Source of the DNA: VRUE01 sp963703175
Lineage (GTDB): Bacteria > Actinomycetota > Thermoleophilia > Solirubrobacterales > 70-9
Direction: 5' to 3'
Length of the DNA: 64,000 nucleotides
NCBI GenBank assembly: GCA_963703175.1
Contig: OY969794.1
Coordinates: forward strand, 2,480,001 to 2,544,000
Every line of letters starts with the position of its first letter. Position 1 is the first letter of the stretch. Position numbers and translations under genes: made by a program. Positions 49,659 through 56,905 of this stretch are shown here, one piece after another. The notes beneath the pieces were generated by a model, which saw only the letters and a program-made list of their open reading frames with translations, was not told where the DNA came from and ran no database searches.

Positions 49659-51862
49659 CCCGCGCGTTCGCCGGCACCGAGGAGCTGACGCGGGAGCAGC
49701 TACTGGAGGCGCCTGTTCACTGGCCGCGACCCAGTGCCCTCGACGTCTCGCTGGAGATCTTGGGAGGCGTTGGTCCCAAGCTTGCGGAGGCCGCGGCCGA
49801 TGCCGGCATCGCGACCGTCGGCGACCTGCTCTTGCGCTTCCCCCACAGTCACCGCGACCGCACCATCGTCCCTGTTGCAACACTCGAGCCCGGCAAGCAA
49901 GCCTCGATCCTGGTCGGTGTGCTTGGTGATCGCCCGAGTACCTTCCGCCGGCAGAAGCTCTCGATCACCTCGGTCAAAGTGGGCGACGACTCGGGCGCTG
50001 TTCGCGCCTCCTGGTTCAACCAGCCTTGGGTTGCGGGCAAGCTTGAGCGGGGCACCCGAATGCTCCTCACGGGGTCTCGAGACAAACGCGGGTTTAGGGT
50101 CTCGGAATACGAGGTGCTTTCGGCCGCGGGTCCTGTCGGCGCAGGGGACCCACCACCCCCTGCGGTAGCTAAAGCTTCCTCGGGGGTGGTACCCCCTACG
50201 CCGCCACCCGCGGGTGGAAGCCTTGTTCCGGTGCATCCGGCAACCGAGGCCTTGAAAGCCCAGCGAATCCGGCAATGGATGGAGCAGGCGATCCAATGGG
50301 TTGGCAATGTGCTCGAGCCGTTGCCGACGGAGTTGCGGGTGCGGCGGGAGCTTGCCGGGGCCGCCGACGCGGTCAAGGCCGTCCACTTCCCTGAGGAGGA
50401 GGGGGAAGTCGAGGTGGCGCGCCAACGGCTGGCGTTTGAAGAGCTGTTCCTGTACCAGGCGCTGCTTACCACGCGGAAGCAATCGCATCGCACCGCGCGG
50501 CCGGCGCCGAAGCTCGGCAAGCCGGGCGAGCTGGTGGGTCGCTGGATCGAGTCGTTGCCGTTCGAGCCCACCCGAGATCAGCTGAAGGCGTTCGACGAGA
50601 TCGACGCCGATCTCGATTCAGGGCAGCCGATGCAGAGATTGCTGATGGGTGAGGTGGGGTCGGGGAAGACGGTTGTGGCGTTGTACTCGATGCTGCGCGC
50701 GCTAGAAGCTGGGTTCCAGGCGGTGCTGATGGCGCCGACCGAGACGCTGGCCGAGCAGCATGCGGTCACCCTGGGGAAGCTGTTGGCGGAAGACGCGACG
50801 CCGTATGCGCTGCTTACCGGGGCGACTCCCGCTGCACGCAGGCGGGAAGCTCTGGAGCGCCTCGCTACCGGCGAGCTGGGGCTTGCCGTCGGCACCCATG
50901 CCCTGATCGACCCTGCCGTCCGCTTTGCCCGCCTCGGCGTGTGCGTCGTTGACGAGCAGCATCGCTTCGGTGTCGAGCAGCGACGGGCCCTGGACGAGAA
51001 GAGGGTGGAGGGGATGGTGCCCCACGTCCTGCATATGACGGCGACGCCGATCCCGCGCACGCTTTCGCTGACCGCTTACGGCGACCTCGACACGACCACC
51101 CTGTACGAGCTGCCGGCGGGAAGAAAGCCGGTCGAGACCCGCCTTGTCGAGGAGGACGATCGCGCGGGCGCCTACGAGTTCGTTCGCGGCCAGCTGCGCG
51201 AGGGTCGGCAGGCCTTCGTCGTTTGCCCTTTGGTCGAGGAGTCGGAGAAAATCCAGGGCCGTGCGGCCGAGGTCGAGGCGGGCCGGCTTGCCGCTGAGGA
51301 GTTGCGAGGCTTCTCGATCGGGGTCATCCACGGCCAGATGCCCTCGACGCGCAAGGCGGAGGCGATGGAGGCCTTCGTCTCGGGCTCCACCGACGTGCTG
51401 GTGGCGACGACCGTGATCGAGGTCGGCATCGACGTGCCCAACGCCACGGTGATGATCATCGAGGGCGCGGAGCGCTTCGGCATCTCTCAGTTGCACCAGC
51501 TGCGCGGCCGGGTCGGACGCGGTGCTCACAGCTCCCACTGCCTGCTCTTCCCCGAAGATGCCGGCGGGATGGCAAGGCGCCGGCTGAAAGCGGTCGAGCG
51601 CGAGCGCGACGGCTTCAAGCTCGCCGAGGTGGACCTCACCCTGCGCGGCGAGGGCGAGGTGCTCGGGACGAAGCAGAGCGGCCTGCCCCGCTTCGCGGTT
51701 GCCGAACTGCCTGAGGAAACGCCGACCCTGATCGCCGCGCGTGACGAGGTGCTGACCCTGTTACGAGATCATGGCTCGCTCGACGTGCCGGAGCTCGGCC
51801 CGATGCTCGACGCCGCCCACCGCCGTTTCGGCGCCGGCGCCTCCGACCCGATCCCGCTTTGA
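49634..51862 (+). CDS. recG: ATP-dependent DNA helicase RecG
   Basis: RecG reverses stalled forks and branch-migrates junctions. The 742-aa protein has the N-terminal wedge/OB domain (LLLRFPHSHRDRT, SWFNQPW), then helicase motifs I MGEVGSGKTVVAL, Ia MAPTETLAEQHA, II DEQHRFG, III MTATPIPRTLSL, and VI QLRGRVGRG. The start is GTG 49634 or 49637, overlapping fakA. Between the OB fold and the VHPATEALK segment, residues about 164-193 (GPVGAGDPPPP, VVPPTPPPAG) are encoded by an 88-bp palindromic element shared with ribD. The insertion falls in a loop, so activity is probably kept. Confidence 0.94.
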   Translation: MVAASGPVARAFAGTEELTREQLLEAPVHWPRPSALDVSLEILGGVGPKLAEAAADAGIATVGDLLLRFPHSHRDRTIVPVATLEPGKQASILVGVLGDRPSTFRRQKLSITSVKVGDDSGAVRASWFNQPWVAGKLERGTRMLLTGSRDKRGFRVSEYEVLSAAGPVGAGDPPPPAVAKASSGVVPPTPPPAGGSLVPVHPATEALKAQRIRQWMEQAIQWVGNVLEPLPTELRVRRELAGAADAVKAVHFPEEEGEVEVARQRLAFEELFLYQALLTTRKQSHRTARPAPKLGKPGELVGRWIESLPFEPTRDQLKAFDEIDADLDSGQPMQRLLMGEVGSGKTVVALYSMLRALEAGFQAVLMAPTETLAEQHAVTLGKLLAEDATPYALLTGATPAARRREALERLATGELGLAVGTHALIDPAVRFARLGVCVVDEQHRFGVEQRRALDEKRVEGMVPHVLHMTATPIPRTLSLTAYGDLDTTTLYELPAGRKPVETRLVEEDDRAGAYEFVRGQLREGRQAFVVCPLVEESEKIQGRAAEVEAGRLAAEELRGFSIGVIHGQMPSTRKAEAMEAFVSGSTDVLVATTVIEVGIDVPNATVMIIEGAERFGISQLHQLRGRVGRGAHSSHCLLFPEDAGGMARRRLKAVERERDGFKLAEVDLTLRGEGEVLGTKQSGLPRFAVAELPEETPTLIAARDEVLTLLRDHGSLDVPELGPMLDAAHRRFGAGASDPIPL
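50125..50212 (+). repeat. Intragenic palindromic element, copy in recG
   Basis: The 88-bp element begins CGCGGGTCCTGTCGG and ends CGCCACCCGCG. The perfect 9-bp stem ACCACCCCC (50152-50160) pairs with 50182-50190 around a 21-nt loop that contains AGCTAAAGCT. It matches the minus strand of 42228-42315 at 81 of 88 positions. It is read in frame as a Pro/Ala/Gly-rich segment of RecG. Confidence 0.92.
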
Positions 51863-51865
51863 GCG

Positions 51866-51914
51866 GTTGCGTGTGAGGTTTGGATCCCATGGCAGCCCTA
51901 ACCTCACACGCAAC
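51866..51914 (+). repeat. Perfect 15-bp inverted repeat between recG and rsmD
   Basis: GTTGCGTGTGAGGTT (51866-51880) pairs exactly with 51900-51914 around a 19-nt loop. It begins 3 bp after the recG stop and ends 3 bp before the rsmD -10 box. No T-run follows. Confidence 0.8.
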
Positions 51915-51917
51915 TGA

Positions 51918-51923
51918 CAGATT
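51918..51923 (+). promoter_or_regulatory. -10-like box of rsmD
   Basis: CAGATT (one mismatch to TAGATT), 6 nt before ATG 51930. Confidence 0.4.
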
Positions 51924-51929
51924 GACGGG

Positions 51930-52460
51930 ATGAGGGTCATTGCCGGAGAGCTGAAGGGGCAGCGCCTGGTCGCGCCGCGTGGCTGGAAGGTGCGACCGAC
52001 CTCCGACCGCGTCCGCGAGGCAGTCTTCTCGGCGCTCGGCGATGTCGCGGGCGCCCGTGTCCTCGACCTCTACTGCGGCACCGGCGCGCTTGCCATCGAG
52101 GCACTCTCCCGCGGTGCCGCCGCTGCCGTCCTGGTCGATCGCGACACGCGCCCGGCGTTGGGCAACGTCGAGCGGTTGGGACTCGGCGAGCTGGTCGAGC
52201 TGGTGCGCGCCGATGCCGGGCGCTGGCTTGCAAGCGCTGGGCCGGCGCGCTTCGACCTCGTCTTCGTCGACGCCCCCTATAGAATCGCCGATCGCGTGGG
52301 GCAGGAACTGAATACACATCTTCCGCGGCTGCTCGCCGCCGACGGACGGGCTGTCGTCGAGAGCGGGGCACGGCGTCCGTTGCGAATCGATTCGCTCGAA
52401 GCGCTGCGCCAGCGCCGCTACGGCGCCGCCAACATCTCCTTCTACGGGGAGCCGAGTTGA
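51930..52460 (+). CDS. rsmD: 16S rRNA (guanine-966-N2)-methyltransferase
   Basis: RsmD (176 aa) begins RVIAGELKGQRLVAPRGWKVRPTSDRVREAVF in the usual form, has the SAM loop VLDLYCGTGALAIEALSRGA, and the catalytic (D/N)PPY-type motif is DAPYR here. Such DAPY variants occur in actinobacterial RsmD proteins. It overlaps coaD by one base; rsmD-coaD is a conserved pair. Confidence 0.93.
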   Translation: MRVIAGELKGQRLVAPRGWKVRPTSDRVREAVFSALGDVAGARVLDLYCGTGALAIEALSRGAAAAVLVDRDTRPALGNVERLGLGELVELVRADAGRWLASAGPARFDLVFVDAPYRIADRVGQELNTHLPRLLAADGRAVVESGARRPLRIDSLEALRQRRYGAANISFYGEPS

Positions 52461-52960
52461 TGGCCGAGCGCGACGGAACCGTCGTTTGCCCGGGCAGCTA
52501 CGACCCGGTCACCAACGGGCACCTCGACATCATCAAGCGCACCTCGCAGGTTTTTGAGCGGGTCGTCGTCGGTGTTGTCAATAACCCGATTCGCAAGGAC
52601 AAGACGCTGTTCACGGCCGAGGAGCGTCAGAGCCTGATCGGCGAGGCGACCGCCGACCTAGCCAACGTCGAGGTGCAGATCTTCTCCAACCTATTGGTCG
52701 AGTTCGCTCGCGAACTCGGGGCGAAAGCGATCGTCAAGGGATTGCGGGCGATCTCCGACTTCGAGTACGAGTTCGAGATGGCGCAGCTCAACCGCAAGCT
52801 CGATCCGGGAATCGAGAGCATTTACATGATCTCCTCGCCCCACTACAGCTTCCTTTCCTCAACTGGCGTGAAGGAAATGGCGACCTTTGGCGGCGACGTA
52901 TCCGACCTCGTTCCAGGTCCGGTGGCAGCCGCCATGGCGGGCCGCCTGGGCGAGAGGTAG
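52460..52960 (+). CDS. coaD: Phosphopantetheine adenylyltransferase
   Basis: CoaD transfers AMP to 4'-phosphopantetheine, the fourth step of CoA synthesis. The 166-aa protein has CPGSYDPVTNGHLDIIKRTSQ with the TxGH nucleotidyltransferase motif, VVGVVNNPIRKDKTLF, KGLRAISDFEYEFEMAQ and the ISSTGVKE-like LSSTGVKEMA. The ATG at 52460 overlaps the rsmD stop by one base; TTG 52457 is an alternative. A weak 6-bp hairpin (53001-53006 with 53016-53021) lies downstream. Confidence 0.96.
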   Translation: MAERDGTVVCPGSYDPVTNGHLDIIKRTSQVFERVVVGVVNNPIRKDKTLFTAEERQSLIGEATADLANVEVQIFSNLLVEFARELGAKAIVKGLRAISDFEYEFEMAQLNRKLDPGIESIYMISSPHYSFLSSTGVKEMATFGGDVSDLVPGPVAAAMAGRLGER

Positions 52961-53064
52961 GCTTTGCGAGGCGTTGCCCGCGTGGGCGAGAGTTTGCAAA
53001 AAGCCGAGGAAATCACGGCTTCTTCACCGAAAGTGCTTCTGACACGTAGGCTTACGCCCTGCTG

Positions 53065-53547
53065 ATGGACGTTCTTGTTCTCATAGACAAGCTGGACGAT
53101 GTCGTCCACAACGCCCGACCCGTGCCCCTCACGGATCAGGTTCGCGTGGACCGCGAGGAGATCTACGACCTCCTCGATCAGATGCGCGCCACGATCCCCG
53201 AGGAGATCAAGCAGGCGCGCTGGATCGTCAAGGAGCGTCAAGAGATGCTCGCCGAGGCTAAACGTGAGGCCGAGCGAATTGTGCGCGAGGCGCGTGAGCA
53301 ACAAGCGCGCCTGATCTCCGACGAGGAGGTCACCAAGCAGGCCGAGCGTGCCGCCGACGAGATCGTCGAGGACGCCCGCACGCGTGAGCGGGAGATCCGA
53401 CTCGGCGCCGAGGACTACGCCGACGAGATCCTCAACACGCTTGAGGTCAACCTTCAGAAGTTCCTCGCGGCCGTGCAACGCGGCCGTGACCGGCTCGCCG
53501 GCCGCGATGAAGAGCAGCCGGTCGCCGAGCTGGACGAGCAGCAGTAG
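53065..53547 (+). CDS. DivIVA-domain coiled-coil protein (SepIVA-like)
   Basis: The 160-aa protein starts MDVLVLIDKLDDVVHNARPVP, close in style to the N-terminus of mycobacterial SepIVA, and continues as one long charged coiled coil (about residues 30-145, rich in E, A, R, K). In mycobacteria sepIVA lies next to the yceD-like DUF177 gene, rnc and smc, and that neighbourhood is present here. The protein would act in septum or cell-tip growth at the membrane. The nearest -10-like box, TAGGCT (53047-53052), is 12 nt upstream. The name rests on context and coil pattern. Confidence 0.7.
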   Translation: MDVLVLIDKLDDVVHNARPVPLTDQVRVDREEIYDLLDQMRATIPEEIKQARWIVKERQEMLAEAKREAERIVREAREQQARLISDEEVTKQAERAADEIVEDARTREREIRLGAEDYADEILNTLEVNLQKFLAAVQRGRDRLAGRDEEQPVAELDEQQ

Positions 53548-53555
53548 CGTCGACG

Positions 53556-54080
53556 CTAGTCCAGCTTTAGGTCATTGAGCTTGGCCCAACGGGGGTCGGT
53601 GCCGGAGTCGTGCTTGTGGTCCTCTAGGTCGGCGTCGTTGAGGGACTCGCCGCAGGTTGGACAGAGCCCGGCGCAGTCTGGGCGGCAGAGGATGCGTGTC
53701 GGTATCGCCAGGACGGCGGCATCGTGGGCCCAGCGGCCGAGATCGAGCTCGTCGTCCTCGACGTAAGGACTGCGCAGCTCCTCGTCGTCGGTGTCGGACT
53801 GGTCGACCTCGCGGGCGTCGACCTCGGTCTCTACGACGGCGTGCTCGAGGCAGCTCATACAGGCCCCCTCGATGCGGAGCGGGAAGCGCAGCCGGAAGGC
53901 GTAGCCGTTACTGGGCCGCGAGATGTCGATCCTCGCCTTCAGCGCGTCCCCTTGCGGGATGTAGGTTTGGCCGCCCAGCTCCAACGGTTCGAGCCGAATC
54001 GGCAGGTCGAGACGCGCCCCCTCGCCGTGAGCGAGTGAGAGACGAGCAAGGTCGATGATCGTGGTCTGCGTTCTGGCCAT
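53556..54080 (-). CDS. yceD: YceD/DUF177 family protein
   Basis: The 174-aa product shows the DUF177 pattern: GQTYIPQGDALKARIDISR, then a CMSCLE pair in the middle and CRPDCAGLCPTCGESLND near the C-terminus, which is the zinc-binding, highly conserved end of the family. DUF177 is linked to 23S rRNA accumulation and usually precedes rpmF in one operon. Here it lies on the opposite strand from rpmF, separated by a methyltransferase gene. A strong GGAGGAG precedes the ATG at 54080. Confidence 0.88.
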   Translation of the reverse strand: MARTQTTIIDLARLSLAHGEGARLDLPIRLEPLELGGQTYIPQGDALKARIDISRPSNGYAFRLRFPLRIEGACMSCLEHAVVETEVDAREVDQSDTDDEELRSPYVEDDELDLGRWAHDAAVLAIPTRILCRPDCAGLCPTCGESLNDADLEDHKHDSGTDPRWAKLNDLKLD

Positions 54081-54135
54081 TGCGAGCTCCTCCGCCCCGC
54101 CGCTTACGATGGCACCCTCTCAACGAGATTACGAA

Positions 54136-54630
54136 ATGGGTCAATTCGACTGGACACCGGACGAGTATCTGGAGCGGATCCGCTCCAAGATCCCGCGCTA
54201 CGACGAACTGCAGGACCAGGCCGTCGCCGCGATCCCGTTCCCGCCCGAGCGGGTCTTGGAGCTGGGAATGGGCACCGGCGAAACGACCCGGCGTCTGATC
54301 GAGGCCTATCCCGACAGCTGGGTCGTCGGCCTCGATTCCAGCCCGGACATGGTCTTCCGCGCCCGGCAGAGCTACGACGACGTCCAGTTGGCGCGGATGG
54401 AGGATCCGCTCCCCGACGGCCCTTGGGACTTGGTCATCTCGGTCCTTTCGGTCAACGACCTCACCGATGAGCAAAAGCAAGCCCTGTTCCGCCGCGTCAA
54501 GGACCACTCGCGCTCGCTGGTCATCGGCGACGTCTTCGGGCAGGACCAGCTGGACAAGCTCGTTGAGTGGTGCGGGGGAGAAGTCGCCTGGCAGGCCGAC
54601 GACTTGGCCGTAGTGCGCGCGACCTACTGA
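54136..54630 (+). CDS. Class I SAM-dependent methyltransferase
   Basis: The 164-aa protein has WTPDEYLERIRSKIPRYDELQ, the SAM loop VLELGMGTGETTRRLIE, the acidic end of strand 2 (VVGLDSSPDMVFRAR), and a strand 4 region DLVISVLSVNDLTD in the place of the usual family motif. It resembles short actinobacterial class I methyltransferases of unknown substrate. The ATG at 54136 is preferred because homology begins there; ATG 54109 would add nine residues. A TACGAT at 54105-54110 may be its -10. Confidence 0.82.
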   Translation: MGQFDWTPDEYLERIRSKIPRYDELQDQAVAAIPFPPERVLELGMGTGETTRRLIEAYPDSWVVGLDSSPDMVFRARQSYDDVQLARMEDPLPDGPWDLVISVLSVNDLTDEQKQALFRRVKDHSRSLVIGDVFGQDQLDKLVEWCGGEVAWQADDLAVVRATY

Positions 54631-54669
54631 GGCCCGCGGCCCATCGGCCCAGCGCGAGCCTCCGCCCGC

Positions 54670-54675
54670 TACCAT
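54670..54675 (+). promoter_or_regulatory. -10 box of rpmF
   Basis: TACCAT, 9 nt before ATG 54685; same hexamer as rpmB. Confidence 0.55.
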
Positions 54676-54684
54676 GCCCGACTC

Positions 54685-54897
54685 ATGGCTGTCCCGAAGA
54701 AGAGAACGTCCCGGCAGCGGCGAGACAAGCGCCGTGCCAACCACAAAGCTGGCAAGGCGCGGCTCAACAACTGCCCGCGCTGCCACAGCCCGCGGTTGCC
54801 GCATCGGGTTTGCCCGACTTGCGGCACCTACGCCGGGCGCGAGGTGATCAAACACTCGATCGCCGACCCAACCGCGCCCGCTCCCGACAACGAGTAG
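54685..54897 (+). CDS. rpmF: 50S ribosomal protein L32
   Basis: L32 (70 aa) has AVPKKRTSRQRRDKRRANHK and the zinc-binding NCPRCHSPRLPHRVCPTCGTY with two CxxC pairs, followed by the YAGREV end. It is complete and precedes plsX by 3 bp. rpmF-plsX-acpP-rnc-smc is the classic order linking fatty acid synthesis and chromosome maintenance. Confidence 0.97.
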   Translation: MAVPKKRTSRQRRDKRRANHKAGKARLNNCPRCHSPRLPHRVCPTCGTYAGREVIKHSIADPTAPAPDNE

Positions 54898-54900
54898 ACG

Positions 54901-55923
54901 ATGGCCGACGGCGTGACCGTCGCCCTCGATGGCTTTGGCGCTGAGCAGGGCTTTGATGTGCTCGCTGCGGGAGTACGCCTTGCTGCCGCAGACGGGATTC
55001 GCCTACGTGTCTTTGGCCCCCCGGACGAGCTTGGGCTGGAGAAGGTTGGTGGCGTAGAGGTCGTGCCGACCTCCGAGTGGATCGGCAACGATGAGGATCC
55101 GGTGCCCGCGGTGCGGGCGAAGAGGGAGGCCTCGATCGTTCGGGCGGCCCGCGACGTCGCCGAGGGCAACGCCGCGGCTTTGGTCAGCCACGGCTCGACC
55201 GGGGCGACGATGGCGGCGGCGACTTTCGGCTTACGCCGCCTGCGCGGAGTCCAGCGGCCGGCGCTCGCCGCGATATTGCCGGTCCCCGGCAAGTCGGTGC
55301 TCTTCCTCGACGTCGGTGCCAACGTTGAAGTGCGCGCCCAGCACCTGGTCCAGTTCGCCTTCCTCGGTGCCGCCTTCAGCGAGGCGGTGCTCGGCGTCGA
55401 GCGGCCGCGGGTCGGTCTGCTCTCGGTCGGCGAGGAGGAGGGCAAGGGCAGGGAGGAGGTGAGCACTGCGAACGCGCTGCTCGCCGAGTCTCCGGGCGTA
55501 GATTTCGTCGGCAACGTCGAGGGCCGCGACCTTCCCGGTGGTCGGGCCGATGTCGTCGTCACCGATGGCTTCACCGGCAACGTCTCGCTAAAGTTGATGG
55601 AGGGGACGGCACGAACGGTGACCGGCGCGATCCGCGAGGCCGCCCGCTCCAATCCGATCGCAGCACTTGGCGGCCTGCTGATGCGCCCGGTGCTGGGCGG
55701 GCTGCGTCGCGAGCTGCACCCCGACACGACCGGTGGCGCGATTCTGCTTGGGCTGCGCGGTATCGCCGTCGTCGGCCACGGCAGCGCCGGTGCGGACGGG
55801 ATCGCCAACGCCGTGCGGCTGGCGGCCCGCTGTGTCGAGGTTGACGCGGTCAGCCGCACTGCAGGGCTGCTCGCCGAGGGTGGCGCAACCCGCGGTGCCC
55901 TCGCGGAAGACGCGAGCTCGTGA
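54901..55923 (+). CDS. plsX: Phosphate acyltransferase PlsX
   Basis: PlsX converts acyl-ACP to acyl-phosphate for phospholipid synthesis. The 340-aa protein has VALDGFGAEQGFDVLAAGVR (a diverged form of the usual DxMGGD start), ALVSHGSTGATMAAATF, LPVPGKSVLFLDVGANVE, GLLSVGEEEGKG, DGFTGNVSLKLMEG and GHGSAGADGIANAV. The usual N-terminal DAMGGD is replaced by DGFGAE; all other family blocks are intact. It stands directly between rpmF and acpP. Confidence 0.92.
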   Translation: MADGVTVALDGFGAEQGFDVLAAGVRLAAADGIRLRVFGPPDELGLEKVGGVEVVPTSEWIGNDEDPVPAVRAKREASIVRAARDVAEGNAAALVSHGSTGATMAAATFGLRRLRGVQRPALAAILPVPGKSVLFLDVGANVEVRAQHLVQFAFLGAAFSEAVLGVERPRVGLLSVGEEEGKGREEVSTANALLAESPGVDFVGNVEGRDLPGGRADVVVTDGFTGNVSLKLMEGTARTVTGAIREAARSNPIAALGGLLMRPVLGGLRRELHPDTTGGAILLGLRGIAVVGHGSAGADGIANAVRLAARCVEVDAVSRTAGLLAEGGATRGALAEDASS

Positions 55924-55929
55924 TAGGAC
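55924..55929 (+). promoter_or_regulatory. -10-like box of acpP
   Basis: TAGGAC, 7 nt before ATG 55937; the last base is off consensus. It starts at the plsX stop. Confidence 0.45.
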
Positions 55930-55936
55930 ACCGGGC

Positions 55937-56182
55937 ATGAAACGGGAAGAGGTTTTCGATCTGGTCCGCGACCATCTGGCCGAGGAGCTTGAGGTCGATC
56001 CAGCGAAGATTGCCGACGAGACCCGCTTCAAGCAGGATCTTGATGCCGACTCTCTTGATCTCTATGAGCTGGTGATGGAGCTGGAGGACCGCTACGGCAT
56101 TTCGGTCTCAGAGGAGCAGGCGGCGCGAATCGAGACCGTCGGCGATGCTGTTGGCTTTGTGATGGAGCACGCCCCGGCGTGA
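55937..56182 (+). CDS. acpP: Acyl carrier protein
   Basis: ACP (81 aa) carries growing acyl chains on phosphopantetheine attached to the serine in DLDADSLDLYELVMELED. The rest is the usual acidic four-helix sequence (VFDLVRDHLAEELEVDPAKI, ISVSEEQAARIETVGDAV). The ATG at 55937 gives normal length. The stop overlaps rnc by four bases. Confidence 0.95.
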   Translation: MKREEVFDLVRDHLAEELEVDPAKIADETRFKQDLDADSLDLYELVMELEDRYGISVSEEQAARIETVGDAVGFVMEHAPA

Positions 56183-56853
56183 GCACGGAGGCACTCGCCG
56201 AGCTTGTCGGGGCGCTTCCCGACGACCTGAGGCGCCGCGCCCTCACCCATTCTTCTTGGACAGTCGAGTCGCCGCGATCCTATGAGCGCCTTGCCTACCT
56301 TGGCGACAGCGTTCTCGCCCTCACCGTCGCGGCCAGCATCTATGAGCGTTTCCCGGAGGTGGACGCCGGCGGCCTGACCAAGATCCACAACCAGACCGTC
56401 AGCGGTGTCGCCTGCGCCGAGGTCGGCCGTGAGCTCGGGGTGCCGGCGATGCTCGAGGCGGCTGAGCCAGAGGCCGAGGACGCGATTCCGGCAAAGGTGC
56501 TGCTGGCCGGTTCGCGGCCCCTGCCCGAGGTAACCGAGGCGCTGATCGGCGCCTGTTTTCTTGCCTTTGGTTTTGACCGCGTGGCCCAAGCCGTCGGCGC
56601 TGCCTTCGAGTCGCAGGTTGAATCCGCCGTAGAAGCGCCGGTAGATGCGAAGTCGGCGTTGCAGGAGTTGCTGGCCCGTCGGCGGGCGCGCGTAACCTAC
56701 GTCGTGATCGGCGAATCGGGTCCCGCGCATCGGCGCACCTTCGAGGTCGAGGCGACCGTCGAGGGAAAGACGGTCGGAGCCGGAGCCGGACGGAGCAAGA
56801 AGGCGGCGGAGCAGGCGGCCGCCGAGCAGGCATTGAAACGCCTGGAGGGATAG
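56179..56853 (+). CDS. rnc: Ribonuclease III with altered active site
   Basis: The 224-aa protein has the RNase III layout: an endonuclease domain (LTHSSW, YERLAYLGDSVLAL, LTKIHNQTVSGVACAEVG, VTEALIGACFLAFG) and a C-terminal dsRBD (KSALQELLARRR, GRSKKAAEQAAAEQALKRL). Compared with E. coli, E38, D45, E65 and E117 are kept (here E36, D43, E81, E120). The metal-binding E41 of the ERLEFLGD motif is Ala39, and D114 is Glu117. Loss of E41 should weaken catalysis, so the protein may be a slow or binding-only dsRNA enzyme, or the metal site may be rebuilt. GTG start overlaps acpP. Confidence 0.88.
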   Translation: MSTEALAELVGALPDDLRRRALTHSSWTVESPRSYERLAYLGDSVLALTVAASIYERFPEVDAGGLTKIHNQTVSGVACAEVGRELGVPAMLEAAEPEAEDAIPAKVLLAGSRPLPEVTEALIGACFLAFGFDRVAQAVGAAFESQVESAVEAPVDAKSALQELLARRRARVTYVVIGESGPAHRRTFEVEATVEGKTVGAGAGRSKKAAEQAAAEQALKRLEG

Positions 56854-56905
56854 TTGTGAGGTCGCGTCCGACTCGGACGGCAGCCTTCCAGACCGAGGAC
56901 GAAAT

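Noticed and set aside
53001..53021. Hairpin after coaD as a terminator
   Set aside because: Only 6 bp of pairing with a 9-nt loop and no T-run; too weak to call as a separate feature.
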